From: MGBC114844 sp910585855
Lineage (GTDB): Bacteria; Bacillota; Clostridia; Lachnospirales; Lachnospiraceae
Assembly (NCBI GenBank): GCA_965646165.1
Contig: CBFFYP010000011.1
Span: forward strand, 11,559-75,558
Direction: 5' to 3'
Length of the DNA: 64,000 nucleotides
The position numbers and the translations under genes were made by a program. Positions 18,501 to 28,272 of the stretch are shown piece by piece. Below the pieces are notes generated by a model. That model made no database searches. It was not told the DNA's origin and saw nothing but the letters and a program-made list of their open reading frames with translations. How positions within the stretch are numbered: position 1 is the stretch's first letter; each line of letters opens with the position of its first letter.

Positions 18501-19482
18501 GTTGGATATTGTATTAAATCCTTTGGGCGTGCCTTCCCGTATGAATATCGGGCAGGTTTTGGAGATTCATTTAAGCCTTGCGGCAAAAGCATTGGGCTTT
18601 AATATTGCAACGCCGGTATTTGATGGTGCGAATGAATATGATATTATGGATACGCTGGATTTGGCAAATGATTATGTGAATCTGGAATGGGAAGAATTTA
18701 AGGAAAAGCATGAGGAAGAACTGCTTCCAGAAGTAATGGAATATTTGGGCAGTCATTTGGAACACAGAAAGGTATGGAAAGGTGTGCCGATTTCCAGAGA
18801 CGGAAAAGTAAGACTGCGGGACGGAAGAACGGGTGAATATTTTGACAGCCGGGTAACGATCGGGCATATGCATTATCTGAAACTGCATCATTTGGTAGAC
18901 GATAAGATTCATGCACGTTCTACAGGACCTTACTCTTTGGTCACACAGCAGCCATTAGGCGGAAAGGCACAGTTTGGCGGACAGCGTTTTGGAGAAATGG
19001 AAGTTTGGGCTTTGGAGGCATATGGTGCGTCTTATACATTACAGGAGATTTTAACCGTAAAGTCGGATGATGTAGTAGGACGTGTTAAGACTTATGAAGC
19101 AATTATAAAGGGGGAAAATATTCCTGAACCGAGTATTCCTGAATCTTTCAAGGTATTATTAAAAGAACTGCAGTCTCTTGCATTGGATGTCAGAGTATTA
19201 GACGAGCAGGACAATGAAGTAAAGATTGCAGAAAGTACGGAATATACGGATGCAGATATTCGTTCTGTGATTGAAGGTGATAGAAATTATCGTGACCATG
19301 AAGAGAAAAACCTTGGTTCTCATGGCTATCAGGAACAGGAACTTTCAGGGGATGAGTTTGTTAATGTAGAAGAAAAATCAGATAAGTATGACTATGAAGA
19401 TGATTTTGAAGAGGAAGATGACTTTGAAGAGGAAGATGATTTTGGTTTAGGGGAAGATGATTTTGATCCTGACGAAGAATAG
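15583..19482 (+). CDS. rpoB: RNA polymerase beta subunit
   Basis: 1299 aa from the ATG at 15583, which has AAGGGGTG at a normal distance; a GTG at 15571 lies inside that site. All landmarks of RpoB are there: the N-terminal lobes, the rifampicin-binding cluster ([33 protein letters not shown]), the active-site regions [11 protein letters not shown] and [14 protein letters not shown], and the clamp-linked C-terminus ([12 protein letters not shown]). The last 40 residues are a strongly acidic tail with repeats of DDFEEE. It is transcribed from the strong promoter upstream together with rpoC. The L10/L12 genes that usually precede it are absent here. Confidence 0.97.
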   Translation: MEKNRIRPVKTEKSIRMSYARQKEVLDMPNLLEIQTDSYKWFLDEGLREVFRDISPIADYSGHLSLEFVDFELCEKEAKYTIEQCKERDATYAAPLKVKVRLYNKEKDEINEHEIFMGDLPLMTATGTFVINGAERVIVSQLVRSPGIYYGITHDKIGKELYSCTVIPNRGAWLEYETDSNDVFYVRVDRTRKVPVTVLIRALGLGTNAEIIEQFGEEPKLLASFTKDTSDNYQDGLLELYKKIRPGEPLSVDSAESLITAMFFDPRRYDLAKVGRYKFNKKLHFKNRITNHVLGKDVVNPITGEVMAEAGTVVTRELAIEIQNTAVKAVWIQTENRNVKVLSNLMVDLTKYVDCNPKELGITEDVFYPVLEGILTEYAGDKEAIRQAIKKNISDLIPKHITKEDIFASINYNMHLEEGIGTDDDIDHLGNRRIRAVGELLQNQYRIGLSRMERVVRERMTTQDLDGVSPQSLINIKPVTAAVKEFFGSSQLSQFMDQNNPLGELTHKRRLSALGPGGLSRDRAGFEVRDVHYTHYGRMCPIETPEGPNIGLINSLACYARVNEYGFVEAPYRKVDKTDPKNPRVTDEVIYLTADEEDNYVVAQANEALDENGYFVRNSVSGRYREETSQFEKRKIDLMDVSPKMVFSVATSMIPFLQNDDANRALMGSNMQRQAVPLLTTEAPVVGTGIETKAAVDSGVCVVAKKAGVVERSTSREITIRYDEDGTKETYRLIKYARSNQSNCYNQKPIVLKGEHVNQGQVIADGASTSNGEIALGKNPLIGFMTWEGYNYEDAVLLSERLVMDDVYTSIHIEEYEAESRDTKLGPEEITRDVPGVGDDALKDLDERGIIRIGAEVRAGDILVGKVTPKGETELTAEERLLRAIFGEKAREVRDTSLKVPHGEYGIIVDAKVFTRENGDELPPGVNQTVRIYIAQKRKISVGDKMAGRHGNKGVVSRVLPVEDMPFLPNGRPLDIVLNPLGVPSRMNIGQVLEIHLSLAAKALGFNIATPVFDGANEYDIMDTLDLANDYVNLEWEEFKEKHEEELLPEVMEYLGSHLEHRKVWKGVPISRDGKVRLRDGRTGEYFDSRVTIGHMHYLKLHHLVDDKIHARSTGPYSLVTQQPLGGKAQFGGQRFGEMEVWALEAYGASYTLQEILTVKSDDVVGRVKTYEAIIKGENIPEPSIPESFKVLLKELQSLALDVRVLDEQDNEVKIAESTEYTDADIRSVIEGDRNYRDHEEKNLGSHGYQEQELSGDEFVNVEEKSDKYDYEDDFEEEDDFEEEDDFGLGEDDFDPDEE

Positions 19483-19496
19483 TAAATAAAAGACTG

Positions 19497-19510
19497 CCTG
19501 CCCGGGCAGG
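19497..19510. repeat. Perfect 14-bp palindrome between rpoB and rpoC
   Basis: CCTGCCCGGGCAGG, the only very GC-rich stretch in the 68-bp gap. It would form a short RNA hairpin without a T-run, perhaps a processing or stability site; function unknown. Confidence 0.55.
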
Positions 19511-19550
19511 TAATCCTATAATCGTAAACGATAGAAGGGAGTGTCATTCA

Positions 19551-22500
19551 ATGCCGGAAACAGTAGCAAATGAGAGCTATGAGCCAATTAATTTTGATAA
19601 GATTAAGATTTCGTTAGCCTCACCTGAGAAAATCAGGTTATGGTCTCATCGGATGCCGGAACCTGAAGATAAAAATAGTGATGTTTGGAAAAAATGGTGG
19701 GAGGAAGGCATTGTATTAAAGCCGGAAACCATTAATTATCGAACATTGAAACCAGAGAGAGATGGTCTTTTCTGTGAAAAAATCTTTGGACCGAGTAAAG
19801 ACTGGGAATGTCATTGTGGAAAATATAAAAAGATTCGATATAAAGGTGTAATTTGTGACCGCTGCGGTGTAGAGGTAACAAAGGCAAGTGTACGCCGTGA
19901 ACGAATGGGACGGATTGAATTGGCAGCTCCTGTTTCTCATATCTGGTATTTTAAAGGGATTCCTAGCCGTATGGGATTGATTTTGGATATTTCTCCAAGG
20001 ACGTTAGAAAAGGTATTATACTTTGCTTCTTATATTGTATTGGATAAAGGAATTACGGATTTATCTTATAAGCAGGTGCTTTCCGAAAAGGAATATCGGG
20101 AGAAAGTTGAGCAGTGGGGATCTGGCAGCTTTCGTGTAGGAATGGGTGCAGAGGCAATTCAGGAATTATTGGAAGCGATTGATTTAGAGAAAGACTCTGC
20201 AGAGTTAAAGAATGCATTAAAAGATGCAAGCGGACAAAAAAGAGCAAAGATTATAAAACGATTGGAAGTGGTAGAAGCATTTCGTGCTTCCGGCAATCGT
20301 CCAGAATGGATGATTCTTACAGTAATTCCTGTAATTCCGCCGGATATTCGCCCAATGGTACAGCTTGACGGCGGACGTTTTGCTACTTCGGATTTAAATG
20401 ATTTATATAGAAGAATTATTAATCGGAACAATCGTCTGGCAAGACTTTTAGAGCTGGGCGCACCAGAAATTATTGTACGCAATGAAAAGCGGATGCTGCA
20501 GGAGGCAGTGGATGCATTGATTGATAATGGAAGAAGAGGCAGACCAGTAACCGGACCGGGAAATCGTGCATTAAAATCTTTATCGGATATGTTAAAAGGA
20601 AAACAGGGACGATTCCGTCAGAACCTGTTGGGAAAACGTGTCGATTATTCCGGGCGTTCTGTTATTGTAGTTGGACCGGAATTAAAGATTTATCAGTGCG
20701 GGCTTCCAAAAGAAATGGCGATTGAATTGTTTAAGCCGTTTGTTATGAAGGAATTGGCTTCTAATGGTACGGCGCACAATATTAAAAGTGCCAAAAAGAT
20801 GGTAGAACGGCTGCAGAGTGAAGTTTGGGATGTATTGGAAGATGTGATTCGGGAACATCCAGTTATGTTAAATCGTGCACCTACTTTGCATCGTTTGGGG
20901 ATTCAGGCGTTTGAGCCGGTACTGGTAGAAGGAAAAGCAATTAAGCTGCATCCTTTGGTATGTACGGCATTTAATGCTGACTTTGACGGTGACCAGATGG
21001 CAGTGCATCTGCCTTTATCAGTAGAAGCACAGGCAGAGTGCCGATTCCTTCTGCTTTCTCCAAATAATTTGTTAAAGCCATCTGACGGAGGACCAGTAGC
21101 AGTTCCTTCACAGGATATGGTGCTTGGAATTTATTATTTGACACAGGAAAGACCGGGCTCAAAGGGAGAAGGGAAATTTTTTAAGAATGTCAATGAAGCG
21201 ATTTTGGCTTACGAAAATGGAATTATTACTCTTCATTCAAAGATTTCGGTTCGCATTACCAAAAAAATCGGTCAGGAAGTAAAATCAGGGACGATTGAGG
21301 CAACGGCAGGTCGTCTGATTTTTAACGAGATTCTTCCTCAGGATTTGGGATTTGTGGATCGGACAAATCCAGAAAATGATTTAAAATTAGAAGTGGATTT
21401 CCATGTAGGAAAGAAACAATTAAAAAAGATTTTGGAAAAAGTTATCAATACCCATGGCGCAACCAGAACGGCAGAGGTGTTAGATGATATTAAGGCAATG
21501 GGATATAAGTATTCTACACAGGCAGCGATGACGGTATCGATTTCCGATATGACAGTGCCGCCGCAGAAGAAAGAAATCCTTGCCAATGCAGAAAAGACGA
21601 TTGAAAAGATTTCCAGAGATTTTCGCCGTGGTTTTACAACAGAAGAAGAGCGCTATAAGCAGGTAGTAGAAACTTGGAAGGCAGCGGATGATGCCATTAC
21701 AGAGGCATTGCTTACCGGATTGGATAAATATAACAATATTTTTATGATGGCAGATTCCGGTGCTCGTGGTTCGGATAAGCAGATTAAGCAGTTGGCAGGT
21801 ATGCGTGGTCTGATGGCAGATACAACTGGGCGGACGATTGAACTTCCGATTAAGTCAAATTTCCGAGAAGGATTGGATGTATTGGAGTATTTTATTTCTG
21901 CACATGGTGCTAGAAAGGGGCTTTCGGACACTGCGCTGCGTACAGCGGATTCTGGTTATTTGACAAGACGTCTGGTAGATGTATCGCAGGATTTGATTAT
22001 CCGGGATATTGACTGCTGTGAAGGAAAAGAAGAGATTCCGGGAATGGTAGTAAAGGCGTTTATGGAAGGACGGGAAACAATAGAAAGTCTTCAGGATCGT
22101 ATTACGGGCCGGTTTAGCTGTGAGGATATTTTTGATCCAGAAACAGGGGAGCGGATTGTAAAGGCAAATCATATGATTACACCGAAACGGGCAGCCCGGA
22201 TTATTGCAACCGGAAGGGAATCGGTTCGAATTCGTACGGCATTGTCTTGTAAATCACATCTTGGGATTTGCTCAAAGTGTTATGGAGCAAATATGGCAAC
22301 AGGTCAGCCAGTACAGGTTGGAGAGGCAGTTGGAATTATTGCGGCACAGTCGATTGGAGAACCGGGAACACAGCTTACGATGAGAACATTCCATACAGGT
22401 GGTGTGGCAGGAGATGATATTACACAGGGTCTTCCTCGTGTAGAAGAGCTGTTTGAAGCAAGAAAACCAAAGGGGCTTGCTATTATTGCGGAATTTGGCG

Positions 22501-23264
22501 GAATTGCTACTTTTAAAGATACAAAAAAGAAGCGGGAAATTATTATAACAGATGATGCAGGAAATACAAAGGCTTATTTGATTCCTTATGGTTCTAGAAT
22601 TAAAATTCAGGACGGTGCAATGTTAGAGGCTGGGGATGAGCTGACAGAAGGTAGTGTAAATCCTCATGATATTTTAAAGATTAAGGGTGTTCGGGCTGTG
22701 CAGGACTATATGATCCGAGAGGTACAGAAGGTATATCGTCTGCAGGGTGTGGATATCAATGATAAGCATATTGAAATTATTGTACGTCAGATGTTAAAGA
22801 AGATTCGGGTGGAAGAAAGCGGGGACAGTGACTTTTTGCCGGGAACTTCAATGGATGTACTGGATTTTAATGAAGAAAACGAACGGTTATTGGCAGAAGG
22901 AAAACAACCGATAGAAGGAAAGCAGATTATGCTTGGTATTACAAAGGCATCGTTAGCTACCAATTCATTTTTATCGGCAGCATCTTTCCAGGAAACAACA
23001 AAGGTACTGACAGAGGCGGCGATTAATGGAAAGGTAGATCCTTTGATTGGGATTAAGGAAAATGTGCTGATTGGAAAATTGATTCCGGCAGGTACGGGAG
23101 TAAAGCGGTATCGAAATGTTCGGTTAAATACAGATGTAAATAAATTTGGGGATGAGTTTGAGGTGGATGAGGATTTTGATATGCCTGATATCAATAATAT
23201 GACACAGGAAATGCTTCGGGAGAGTGAGGAGGATGCTTTAGAGGAGGAGATGACCGAAGTTTAA
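19551..23264 (+). CDS. rpoC: RNA polymerase beta' subunit
   Basis: 1237 aa; AAGGGAGTG precedes the ATG. It has the zinc site [21 protein letters not shown], the catalytic Mg-binding [12 protein letters not shown], the trigger-loop and bridge-helix regions ([25 protein letters not shown]) and the second cysteine set ([13 protein letters not shown]). One oddity: between IRLWS and [13 protein letters not shown] it has about 20 extra residues ([19 protein letters not shown]) where the family usually has only four or five. It forms the polymerase core with RpoB and sits in the same operon. Confidence 0.97.
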   Translation: MPETVANESYEPINFDKIKISLASPEKIRLWSHRMPEPEDKNSDVWKKWWEEGIVLKPETINYRTLKPERDGLFCEKIFGPSKDWECHCGKYKKIRYKGVICDRCGVEVTKASVRRERMGRIELAAPVSHIWYFKGIPSRMGLILDISPRTLEKVLYFASYIVLDKGITDLSYKQVLSEKEYREKVEQWGSGSFRVGMGAEAIQELLEAIDLEKDSAELKNALKDASGQKRAKIIKRLEVVEAFRASGNRPEWMILTVIPVIPPDIRPMVQLDGGRFATSDLNDLYRRIINRNNRLARLLELGAPEIIVRNEKRMLQEAVDALIDNGRRGRPVTGPGNRALKSLSDMLKGKQGRFRQNLLGKRVDYSGRSVIVVGPELKIYQCGLPKEMAIELFKPFVMKELASNGTAHNIKSAKKMVERLQSEVWDVLEDVIREHPVMLNRAPTLHRLGIQAFEPVLVEGKAIKLHPLVCTAFNADFDGDQMAVHLPLSVEAQAECRFLLLSPNNLLKPSDGGPVAVPSQDMVLGIYYLTQERPGSKGEGKFFKNVNEAILAYENGIITLHSKISVRITKKIGQEVKSGTIEATAGRLIFNEILPQDLGFVDRTNPENDLKLEVDFHVGKKQLKKILEKVINTHGATRTAEVLDDIKAMGYKYSTQAAMTVSISDMTVPPQKKEILANAEKTIEKISRDFRRGFTTEEERYKQVVETWKAADDAITEALLTGLDKYNNIFMMADSGARGSDKQIKQLAGMRGLMADTTGRTIELPIKSNFREGLDVLEYFISAHGARKGLSDTALRTADSGYLTRRLVDVSQDLIIRDIDCCEGKEEIPGMVVKAFMEGRETIESLQDRITGRFSCEDIFDPETGERIVKANHMITPKRAARIIATGRESVRIRTALSCKSHLGICSKCYGANMATGQPVQVGEAVGIIAAQSIGEPGTQLTMRTFHTGGVAGDDITQGLPRVEELFEARKPKGLAIIAEFGGIATFKDTKKKREIIITDDAGNTKAYLIPYGSRIKIQDGAMLEAGDELTEGSVNPHDILKIKGVRAVQDYMIREVQKVYRLQGVDINDKHIEIIVRQMLKKIRVEESGDSDFLPGTSMDVLDFNEENERLLAEGKQPIEGKQIMLGITKASLATNSFLSAASFQETTKVLTEAAINGKVDPLIGIKENVLIGKLIPAGTGVKRYRNVRLNTDVNKFGDEFEVDEDFDMPDINNMTQEMLRESEEDALEEEMTEV

Positions 23265-23275
23265 AAAGGATTAGG

Positions 23276-23320
23276 ATGCTTCTTACTGGGCATGGGGATG
23301 TCTTGTAAGGGGCATTTTTT
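23276..23320 (+). terminator. Rho-independent terminator of rpoBC
   Basis: ATGCTTCTTAC (23276-23286) pairs with GTAAGGGGCAT (23305-23315; two G-U pairs), followed by a T-run. It lies 11 bp after the rpoC stop. Confidence 0.8.
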
Positions 23321-23348
23321 GTATCGGGAGGGGATGTTAAACTCAGGG

Positions 23349-23496
23349 GGACGCTAAACTAGGAAGGAAGGTCTATTCCGAGTCCGCTTTCGCTTAGCAT
23401 TTCCTCGTAGCGGACACATAAGACGCTAAAATACAGCGTCTAAGTGCCGACGGGAAATAATGACCCTGCATAGACCTTCCTTCCTAGTTCAGCTGT
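23349..23496 (+). repeat. Family A variable-arm element, copy A5 (short-loop form)
   Basis: GGACGC...AGCTGT. Arms 23355-23375 and 23471-23491 match at 20 of 21 positions. It has the short core (CCTCGTAGCGG and a compact GACGCT/AGCGTC hairpin). It sits between the rpoC terminator and the NUDIX gene. Confidence 0.87.
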
Positions 23497-23577
23497 GACT
23501 ACCAACCGTAAAATGATATTGTTGTAAGAGTTTATTAATTGTGTTAAGAATATTTGTGATTTTAGATGGAGGATGAG

Positions 23578-24141
23578 ATGGGATTATATCAGGAGATTAG
23601 GGATTATTTGCCATACAATGAGCAGGAGGAACAGGATAAAGAGATGATGCTTCGTTTTATGGAGCAGAATAAGGATTATTTGGAGAGGATGAATAGGACA
23701 GCTCATTTTTCGGCTTCTGTATGGGTTATGAATTCGGGACGGACAAAAGTGCTTATGGTTTATCATAATATTTATCACTCTTGGTCTTGGATTGGGGGAC
23801 ATGCGGATGGAGAAGAGGATTTGGCAGCAGTAGCTTTACGGGAACTTTTTGAAGAAACTGGGGTGAAGGATGCTTGGTTGGTTTCGGATAAGATTTTTTC
23901 TTTGGAAAGTCTTACGGTGGATGGGCATGAAAAACGTGGAGTATATGTACCTTCACATTTGCATTTGAATGTAACTTATTTGGCAGAGGCTTATGAGGAA
24001 GAGGAGTTGGTTGTAAAGCCGGATGAGAACAGCGGGGTTCAATGGTTTGAGATAGAGGAGGCTTTGGCAGCTTGTGAAGAGAAATGGATGGTAGAGAGGA
24101 TTTATCGAAAGTTGGTGGATAAGGTTCGAAGGATGGGGTAA
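23578..24141 (+). CDS. NUDIX hydrolase
   Basis: 187 aa from the ATG at 23578, which has GGAGG 5 nt upstream. It contains a complete NUDIX box, GGHADGEEDLAAVALRELFEETGV (about 74-97), matching G-x5-E-x7-REUxEExGU. The family hydrolyses nucleoside diphosphates linked to another moiety; the substrate cannot be read from the sequence. The preceding 35 bp are similar to a stretch at 13452-13486. Confidence 0.87.
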   Translation: MGLYQEIRDYLPYNEQEEQDKEMMLRFMEQNKDYLERMNRTAHFSASVWVMNSGRTKVLMVYHNIYHSWSWIGGHADGEEDLAAVALRELFEETGVKDAWLVSDKIFSLESLTVDGHEKRGVYVPSHLHLNVTYLAEAYEEEELVVKPDENSGVQWFEIEEALAACEEKWMVERIYRKLVDKVRRMG

Positions 24142-24242
24142 ATATTTGGAGGACATTTGAAAGGAGATTGGGGCAGATTGGCAAAGAATTCAATAAATGT
24201 TGTGAAAACACGAGTATACATATCGACAATGGAGATGATTAT

Positions 24243-25425
24243 ATGATTCCAATAAAAATAGAAACACTGTTAGAAGGACACAAAGTAGAACGAAATCGTA
24301 TAGAATACAAAGAGGGCTTTAATCCCTCAGAAATTGTACATACAATATGTGGTTATGCAAACGACATTGCCGGGGTGGACGGTGGATATCTTGTGATTGG
24401 TGTAAAAACAGAAAATGGACTTCTTATTCTGCCGCCTATAGGTGTACCAGATGAATTGCTTGATGATATTCAACTGAAAACATTTCAATACTGCAATAAA
24501 ATTGAACCTCGTTATATTCCAAAGATTGAAATTGTGGAATATCAAGGGATAAACTTGGTGTATCTAAAATGTGCAGCAGGTGATGCAGGACCATATCAGG
24601 CTCCTGTGGATGTTTATTCTAAAAAGGAAGCGGGGAAAGAACAGAACCGTACAATGAAATATTGGATTCGTCCGGCATCACTTACAGTAGAAGCTAAGCA
24701 GAGCGAAATAGCGGAACTTTTTGAAAAATTTACTTCCATACCATTTGTTGACCGTATAAATAGTCGGGCTTCTATGGAACATATACGCAGGGGATATCTT
24801 GAGGATTTTATTAGGGAAAGTAACAGCTCTTTGATAGAAGAACTTAATGTACGTTCTTTGGAGGACTTATTGGTATCCGAGGAAGTGGCGGAGGAAAAAG
24901 ACGAGGGAATAACAATATATTGATATGGAAAGGTTTGCGGCAGGGAAAGTCTGGGCAAGAAGATATAGGAATCCCAAGATTGGAGAATTTTTCAAGGAAA
25001 TTGATTTGTCTGAGAAGAAATCAACGGGTATATCAAAAATTTTACGTGAACTGAAAAGAAATGGTTCACCATTGCCGGAGTTTGAAACAGATGCGGATAG
25101 AACTTATATGATTATTACAATAAGAATTCATGAAAAGTTTGAAACCGAGCATAAAAACTTCGCTCAAAAAAATGAGCGAAGTTTGAGCGAAGTTTTGGCA
25201 CAAAAAGATTATAATAAAGTAAGTACAATTATTAACTTTATGGAAGAACATGGAAAAATTACTCCTAAAGAAGCCGAAGTAGTTACGGGCAAGTCTGCTG
25301 CGACAGTGCGAAGATATTTTAAAATGCTTATAGGTACAAGATATATAGTGGTAGAGGGAAGTACTAACAATATAGTTTATCGTATCTCTATGAATTTGCC
25401 AGAAGATGATAAAAATGTTTTTTAA
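24243..25425 (+). pseudogene. AlbA/Schlafen-type ATP-binding transcriptional regulator, broken by internal deletion
   Basis: Part one (24243-24923) has the AlbA_2 domain (IEYKEGFNPSEIVHTICGYAND, then VIGVKTENG) and the start of the middle domain, then stops. Part two (24925-25425, different frame) continues with the family C-terminus (ARRYRNPKIGEFFKEIDLSEKKSTGI), then a winged helix (EHGKITPKEAEVVTGKSAATVRR). The roughly 100 residues expected between them are missing, so a deletion with a frame change is likely. Both halves stay long and open, so the damage is recent. Such proteins are common in accessory DNA of gut Firmicutes. Confidence 0.75.
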
Positions 25426-25465
25426 AAATATATTATTCACTGGATTGAGAGGAGGTTATTTATAT

Positions 25466-25684
25466 TTGAAAAACTATGTTATTTATAGGCATATAGGCAA
25501 TTTGTCTAAGTCAAATAATGGTTGGGTAAAGGAATTAAATTTTATTTCGTGGAATAATAGAGAGCCTGTTTATGATATAAGAACATGGAATCAGGATCAT
25601 ACAAGATATGGTAAAGGAATTATGATTACGCCGAAACAAATACTTATATTAAAAGAACTATTAAGTGAAATTGATATATTTTAA
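25466..25684 (+). CDS. PC4/YdbC-type ssDNA-binding protein
   Basis: 72 aa from a TTG at 25466 with GAGGAGG upstream; a longer version would start inside the preceding pseudogene. GWVKELNFISWNNREPVYDIRTW and the KGIMITPKQILILKELL helix match the YdbC/PC4 fold, a small dimeric single-strand nucleic-acid binder with a proposed transcription role. It directly follows the broken AlbA gene. Confidence 0.7.
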   Translation: MKNYVIYRHIGNLSKSNNGWVKELNFISWNNREPVYDIRTWNQDHTRYGKGIMITPKQILILKELLSEIDIF

Positions 25685-25726
25685 TGATATGGACAGCAAT
25701 GAAAGTGAAAGGGAATAAGAGGGCAA

Positions 25727-26017
25727 ATGGTTACATATGATTTTCAAACAATAAAAGATTTATTGCAAAAGAGCATAGAAAATGGGTGTGAAGCAGAATT
25801 GACACTATATATGAACCATAGGGAGTATATGATTATTATTTATGATGACCATTGCTCTTTTCAAAGATGCGGCTATAAAGATGGGAGCGGAGAATATGAT
25901 TTTTTATCTTTAGATGAATTATATGTGGCTGAGCAAGTTGATGGAATTATTTTAAAAAGGGATTGGGAGAAAATAGAATATTTTGATTGTGTAGATTTTG
26001 AAATACAAGGATTTTGA
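25727..26017 (+). CDS. Hypothetical protein, 96 aa
   Basis: It starts at an ATG behind AAGAGGG. Acidic, beta-rich sequence (ELTLYMNHREYMIIIYDD, KRDWEKIEYFDCVDFEIQGF) with no domain I recognise. It has good coding character and follows the PC4-like gene in the same direction. Element B2 lies just downstream. Confidence 0.55.
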   Translation: MVTYDFQTIKDLLQKSIENGCEAELTLYMNHREYMIIIYDDHCSFQRCGYKDGSGEYDFLSLDELYVAEQVDGIILKRDWEKIEYFDCVDFEIQGF

Positions 26018-26072
26018 ATTGTTGGGGCTGTTTCTTGACTCCAGAACAAAAAAAGAACAAAAAAAAGAACCA

Positions 26073-26403
26073 ACAGCGAGAGGCGGTTTGCTCCTATCCT
26101 TTACCAGCGACTTCGGAGAATGGTTAGAAAGTCTTGGGCTTTTGTGGAAACACCTAGAATTTTTTGCATATCCTGCTTCTATGCAGGGTATGCAAAAAAA
26201 GGGGCGTGTTTAGCCCGGATGATAGGAAAGCAGATATTTTTTGGTTGGTAAGATTTCCCTTACACTTGTTATGTTTCGGTTGTGGTGAAGGCGAATTGCG
26301 CCCCGGTTCGTCCGGTTGGATGAACCGAAATCAGAAGCCCTAGACTTTCTTACCGTTTGGAGCGGAGCAGGTAAAGGATAGGAGCAAACCGCCTCTCGCG
26401 TCC
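26073..26403 (-). repeat. Family B variable-arm element, copy B2
   Basis: On the minus strand it runs from GGACGC (26403) to the ACAGC end (26073). Arms 26076-26105 and 26370-26399 are perfectly complementary (30 of 30). Its core is close to B5. The bases before it (GGCTGTTTCTTGACTCC, 26027-26043) equal the sequence that follows the right end of B4, so a second, lost B copy once lay tail-to-tail with it. Confidence 0.85.
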
Positions 26404-26453
26404 GGTGAAAGCCAACCCTTTCCAGCATTCCCCTATGAAGAATTAGATTAAAG

Positions 26454-27347
26454 TTATATCTCGTTTGTACTGCTTTCTTCTGGTACTGCATTTACACGGG
26501 TGATAACCATTTCAACTGTCTGTACTTCACCGGTATTCATCAAAACTTTTAGTTCGGATCGAAGGTAGGAATTTCCGTCTTCTGTATAGTAAGAATCATC
26601 TGTAAAGGTTTCTACAATATATCGTTCAGGAGTATTTTTTATGGTTACTACTTCTCCAGTGGATAAAGTAAAGACTGCATCTGGAATAGGAATATCTGGG
26701 TGATAAATAGTTGTATTTAAAGCACCTGTTTCATTGGAAGAATCCGTATGTTCTTCTGTTATTTCAGAAGAAATAAATTCTGTATTTGATTCAGAGGAAG
26801 TTTCTTCATTAGAAGTTTCCTCTGTTGAAGTTTCTGCAGAAGAAGTTTGGGATTGCTCAGAAGATGCTGTTTCAGAAATTTCTTCTGTTTGAGTTTCTTT
26901 GGTGGTTGTTTCTGCAGGCGCAGTAGTTTCTTCTGTATTTTCTAGTACAGTAACGACCATAAAACTTTTTACAGTATGTCCCATATAGTCAAAAGTATAA
27001 TATACAGTATAACTGCCGGGTGTAAAACGATCTACGCTGGAGGAATTGATAGAAACCATACTTTTTTTAAGATCCATATTTTCTACTGATTCAATCGCAC
27101 TCATATAGTCAATTTCTGAACCGGCTGTAATAGTAATGTTATTTAAATTTACTTCAGGAGCATTTTCTAAAGCAGCCGTTGCTGGTGCTTGTGTGGGAGG
27201 ATTAGAAGTCGTATAGTTGGAATGATTATTGGAAGAGTGGTTATTAGAAGAATGGTTATTTTTAGAATGGTTTTTATTGCCGCATCCAATAAGAAGAATC
27301 ATGCTGCATATTGCTAGTATTATAATATAACATTGTTTTTTTTTCAT
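26454..27347 (-). CDS. Lipoprotein with Ig-like domain and Ser/Thr/Glu-rich linker
   Basis: 297 aa. The signal peptide ends in lipobox LIGC (Cys about 22). It is followed by an Asn/Ser/His repeat (KNNHSSNNHSSNNHS), a beta-sandwich of the bacterial Ig/DUF5011 type (about 63-138: ITAGSEIDYMSAI...GSYTVYYTFDYMGHTVK), a long acidic Ser/Thr linker and a second beta-rich domain. It is anchored on the cell surface. The function is unknown. GGAGAG precedes the ATG. Confidence 0.72.
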   Translation of the reverse strand: MKKKQCYIIILAICSMILLIGCGNKNHSKNNHSSNNHSSNNHSNYTTSNPPTQAPATAALENAPEVNLNNITITAGSEIDYMSAIESVENMDLKKSMVSINSSSVDRFTPGSYTVYYTFDYMGHTVKSFMVVTVLENTEETTAPAETTTKETQTEEISETASSEQSQTSSAETSTEETSNEETSSESNTEFISSEITEEHTDSSNETGALNTTIYHPDIPIPDAVFTLSTGEVVTIKNTPERYIVETFTDDSYYTEDGNSYLRSELKVLMNTGEVQTVEMVITRVNAVPEESSTNEI

Positions 27348-27405
27348 AATGCTCTCCTTTCTGTACTTAAAATATGAATCAATACGCTTATTAAGATATA
27401 AAAAA

Positions 27406-27942
27406 CTATAATCCGGCTTTCCATATATATGCTTCTTTCAACAGGCGTTCTATCAATTCTTGTTTCCCTGCTGTATAACTTTTTCGGTTATCTGAAAATT
27501 GCGATGCCAATTTTTTTTTACAAGTATCGTATAGCATTGCCTTTTCAGGGTGACTGTTTAAATAATCTCGAAAATTGATATAGTTATTCCATTCTGTCCC
27601 ATTCCATTTGACTACATGGATATGATGGGTACGGGTATCTTTTTCAAAATTGCCCATTATAAACAATAGTTGTCCCTCAACATCTTCTCCACGAAAAATA
27701 ATGTTATGCTGCTTTAATAATTCAATATAAGGTAAAATATCGTTTTGATCATAAACGCCAACAACAATATCAATAATTGGTTTTGCATAAATAAAAGAAA
27801 TGGCAGTGCTTCCAATATGCTGAATATCGACAGCAGTATTTCCTAAAATTTTTTTTAATACTTGAATTATATTTTTTGCATTTTTATCCCATTCCTCTTG
27901 ATGGGATGTTAATTCTACGAATCCTCTTTTTAATCCTATCAT
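27406..27942 (-). CDS. GrpB family protein (UPF0157, nucleotidyltransferase fold)
   Basis: 178 aa. Family motifs include VDIQHIGSTAISFIYAKPIIDIVV (the HIGSTAV..l.aKPIIDI signature with catalytic-type Asp residues) and HIHVVKWNGTEWNNYINFRDYL. GrpB proteins have a nucleotidyltransferase fold; the natural substrate is not established. It is single, with AGGAAG before the ATG. AT-rich non-coding DNA of about 230 bp separates it from the tig promoter. Confidence 0.85.
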   Translation of the reverse strand: MIGLKRGFVELTSHQEEWDKNAKNIIQVLKKILGNTAVDIQHIGSTAISFIYAKPIIDIVVGVYDQNDILPYIELLKQHNIIFRGEDVEGQLLFIMGNFEKDTRTHHIHVVKWNGTEWNNYINFRDYLNSHPEKAMLYDTCKKKLASQFSDNRKSYTAGKQELIERLLKEAYIWKAGL

Positions 27943-28178
27943 AATATAGTTCTTCCTAAATAATAATACTTCTAGTTAATATCGTCAATCTATAAAAAAT
28001 CCCTAATAGAAAAAATAAATTTCTAAATATTTCCTATTGTTTTATAGATTTTGTTGTTTCTGCTAGATTTAATAAAAAAGATACGGAATCTTTCTTATAA
28101 AAAATAAAAACTGTCATTGCTAACAGAAAAATTTATAAAAATCTTGGAAAAATCAGCAAAAAACCACTGAAAAAGTCA

Positions 28179-28208
28179 TTGCCAAGCGTATACTGCTTGT
28201 GATATAAT
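28179..28208 (+). promoter_or_regulatory. Promoter of tig
   Basis: TTGCCA (28179-28184), 18-bp spacer, TATAAT (28203-28208), 64 bp upstream of the ATG. Confidence 0.65.
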
Positions 28209-28272
28209 GCTATAATATGAGTGATTATGTGATGGGAAAAGGATTCCCACTATTAAGGAGGAAATAATAGAA

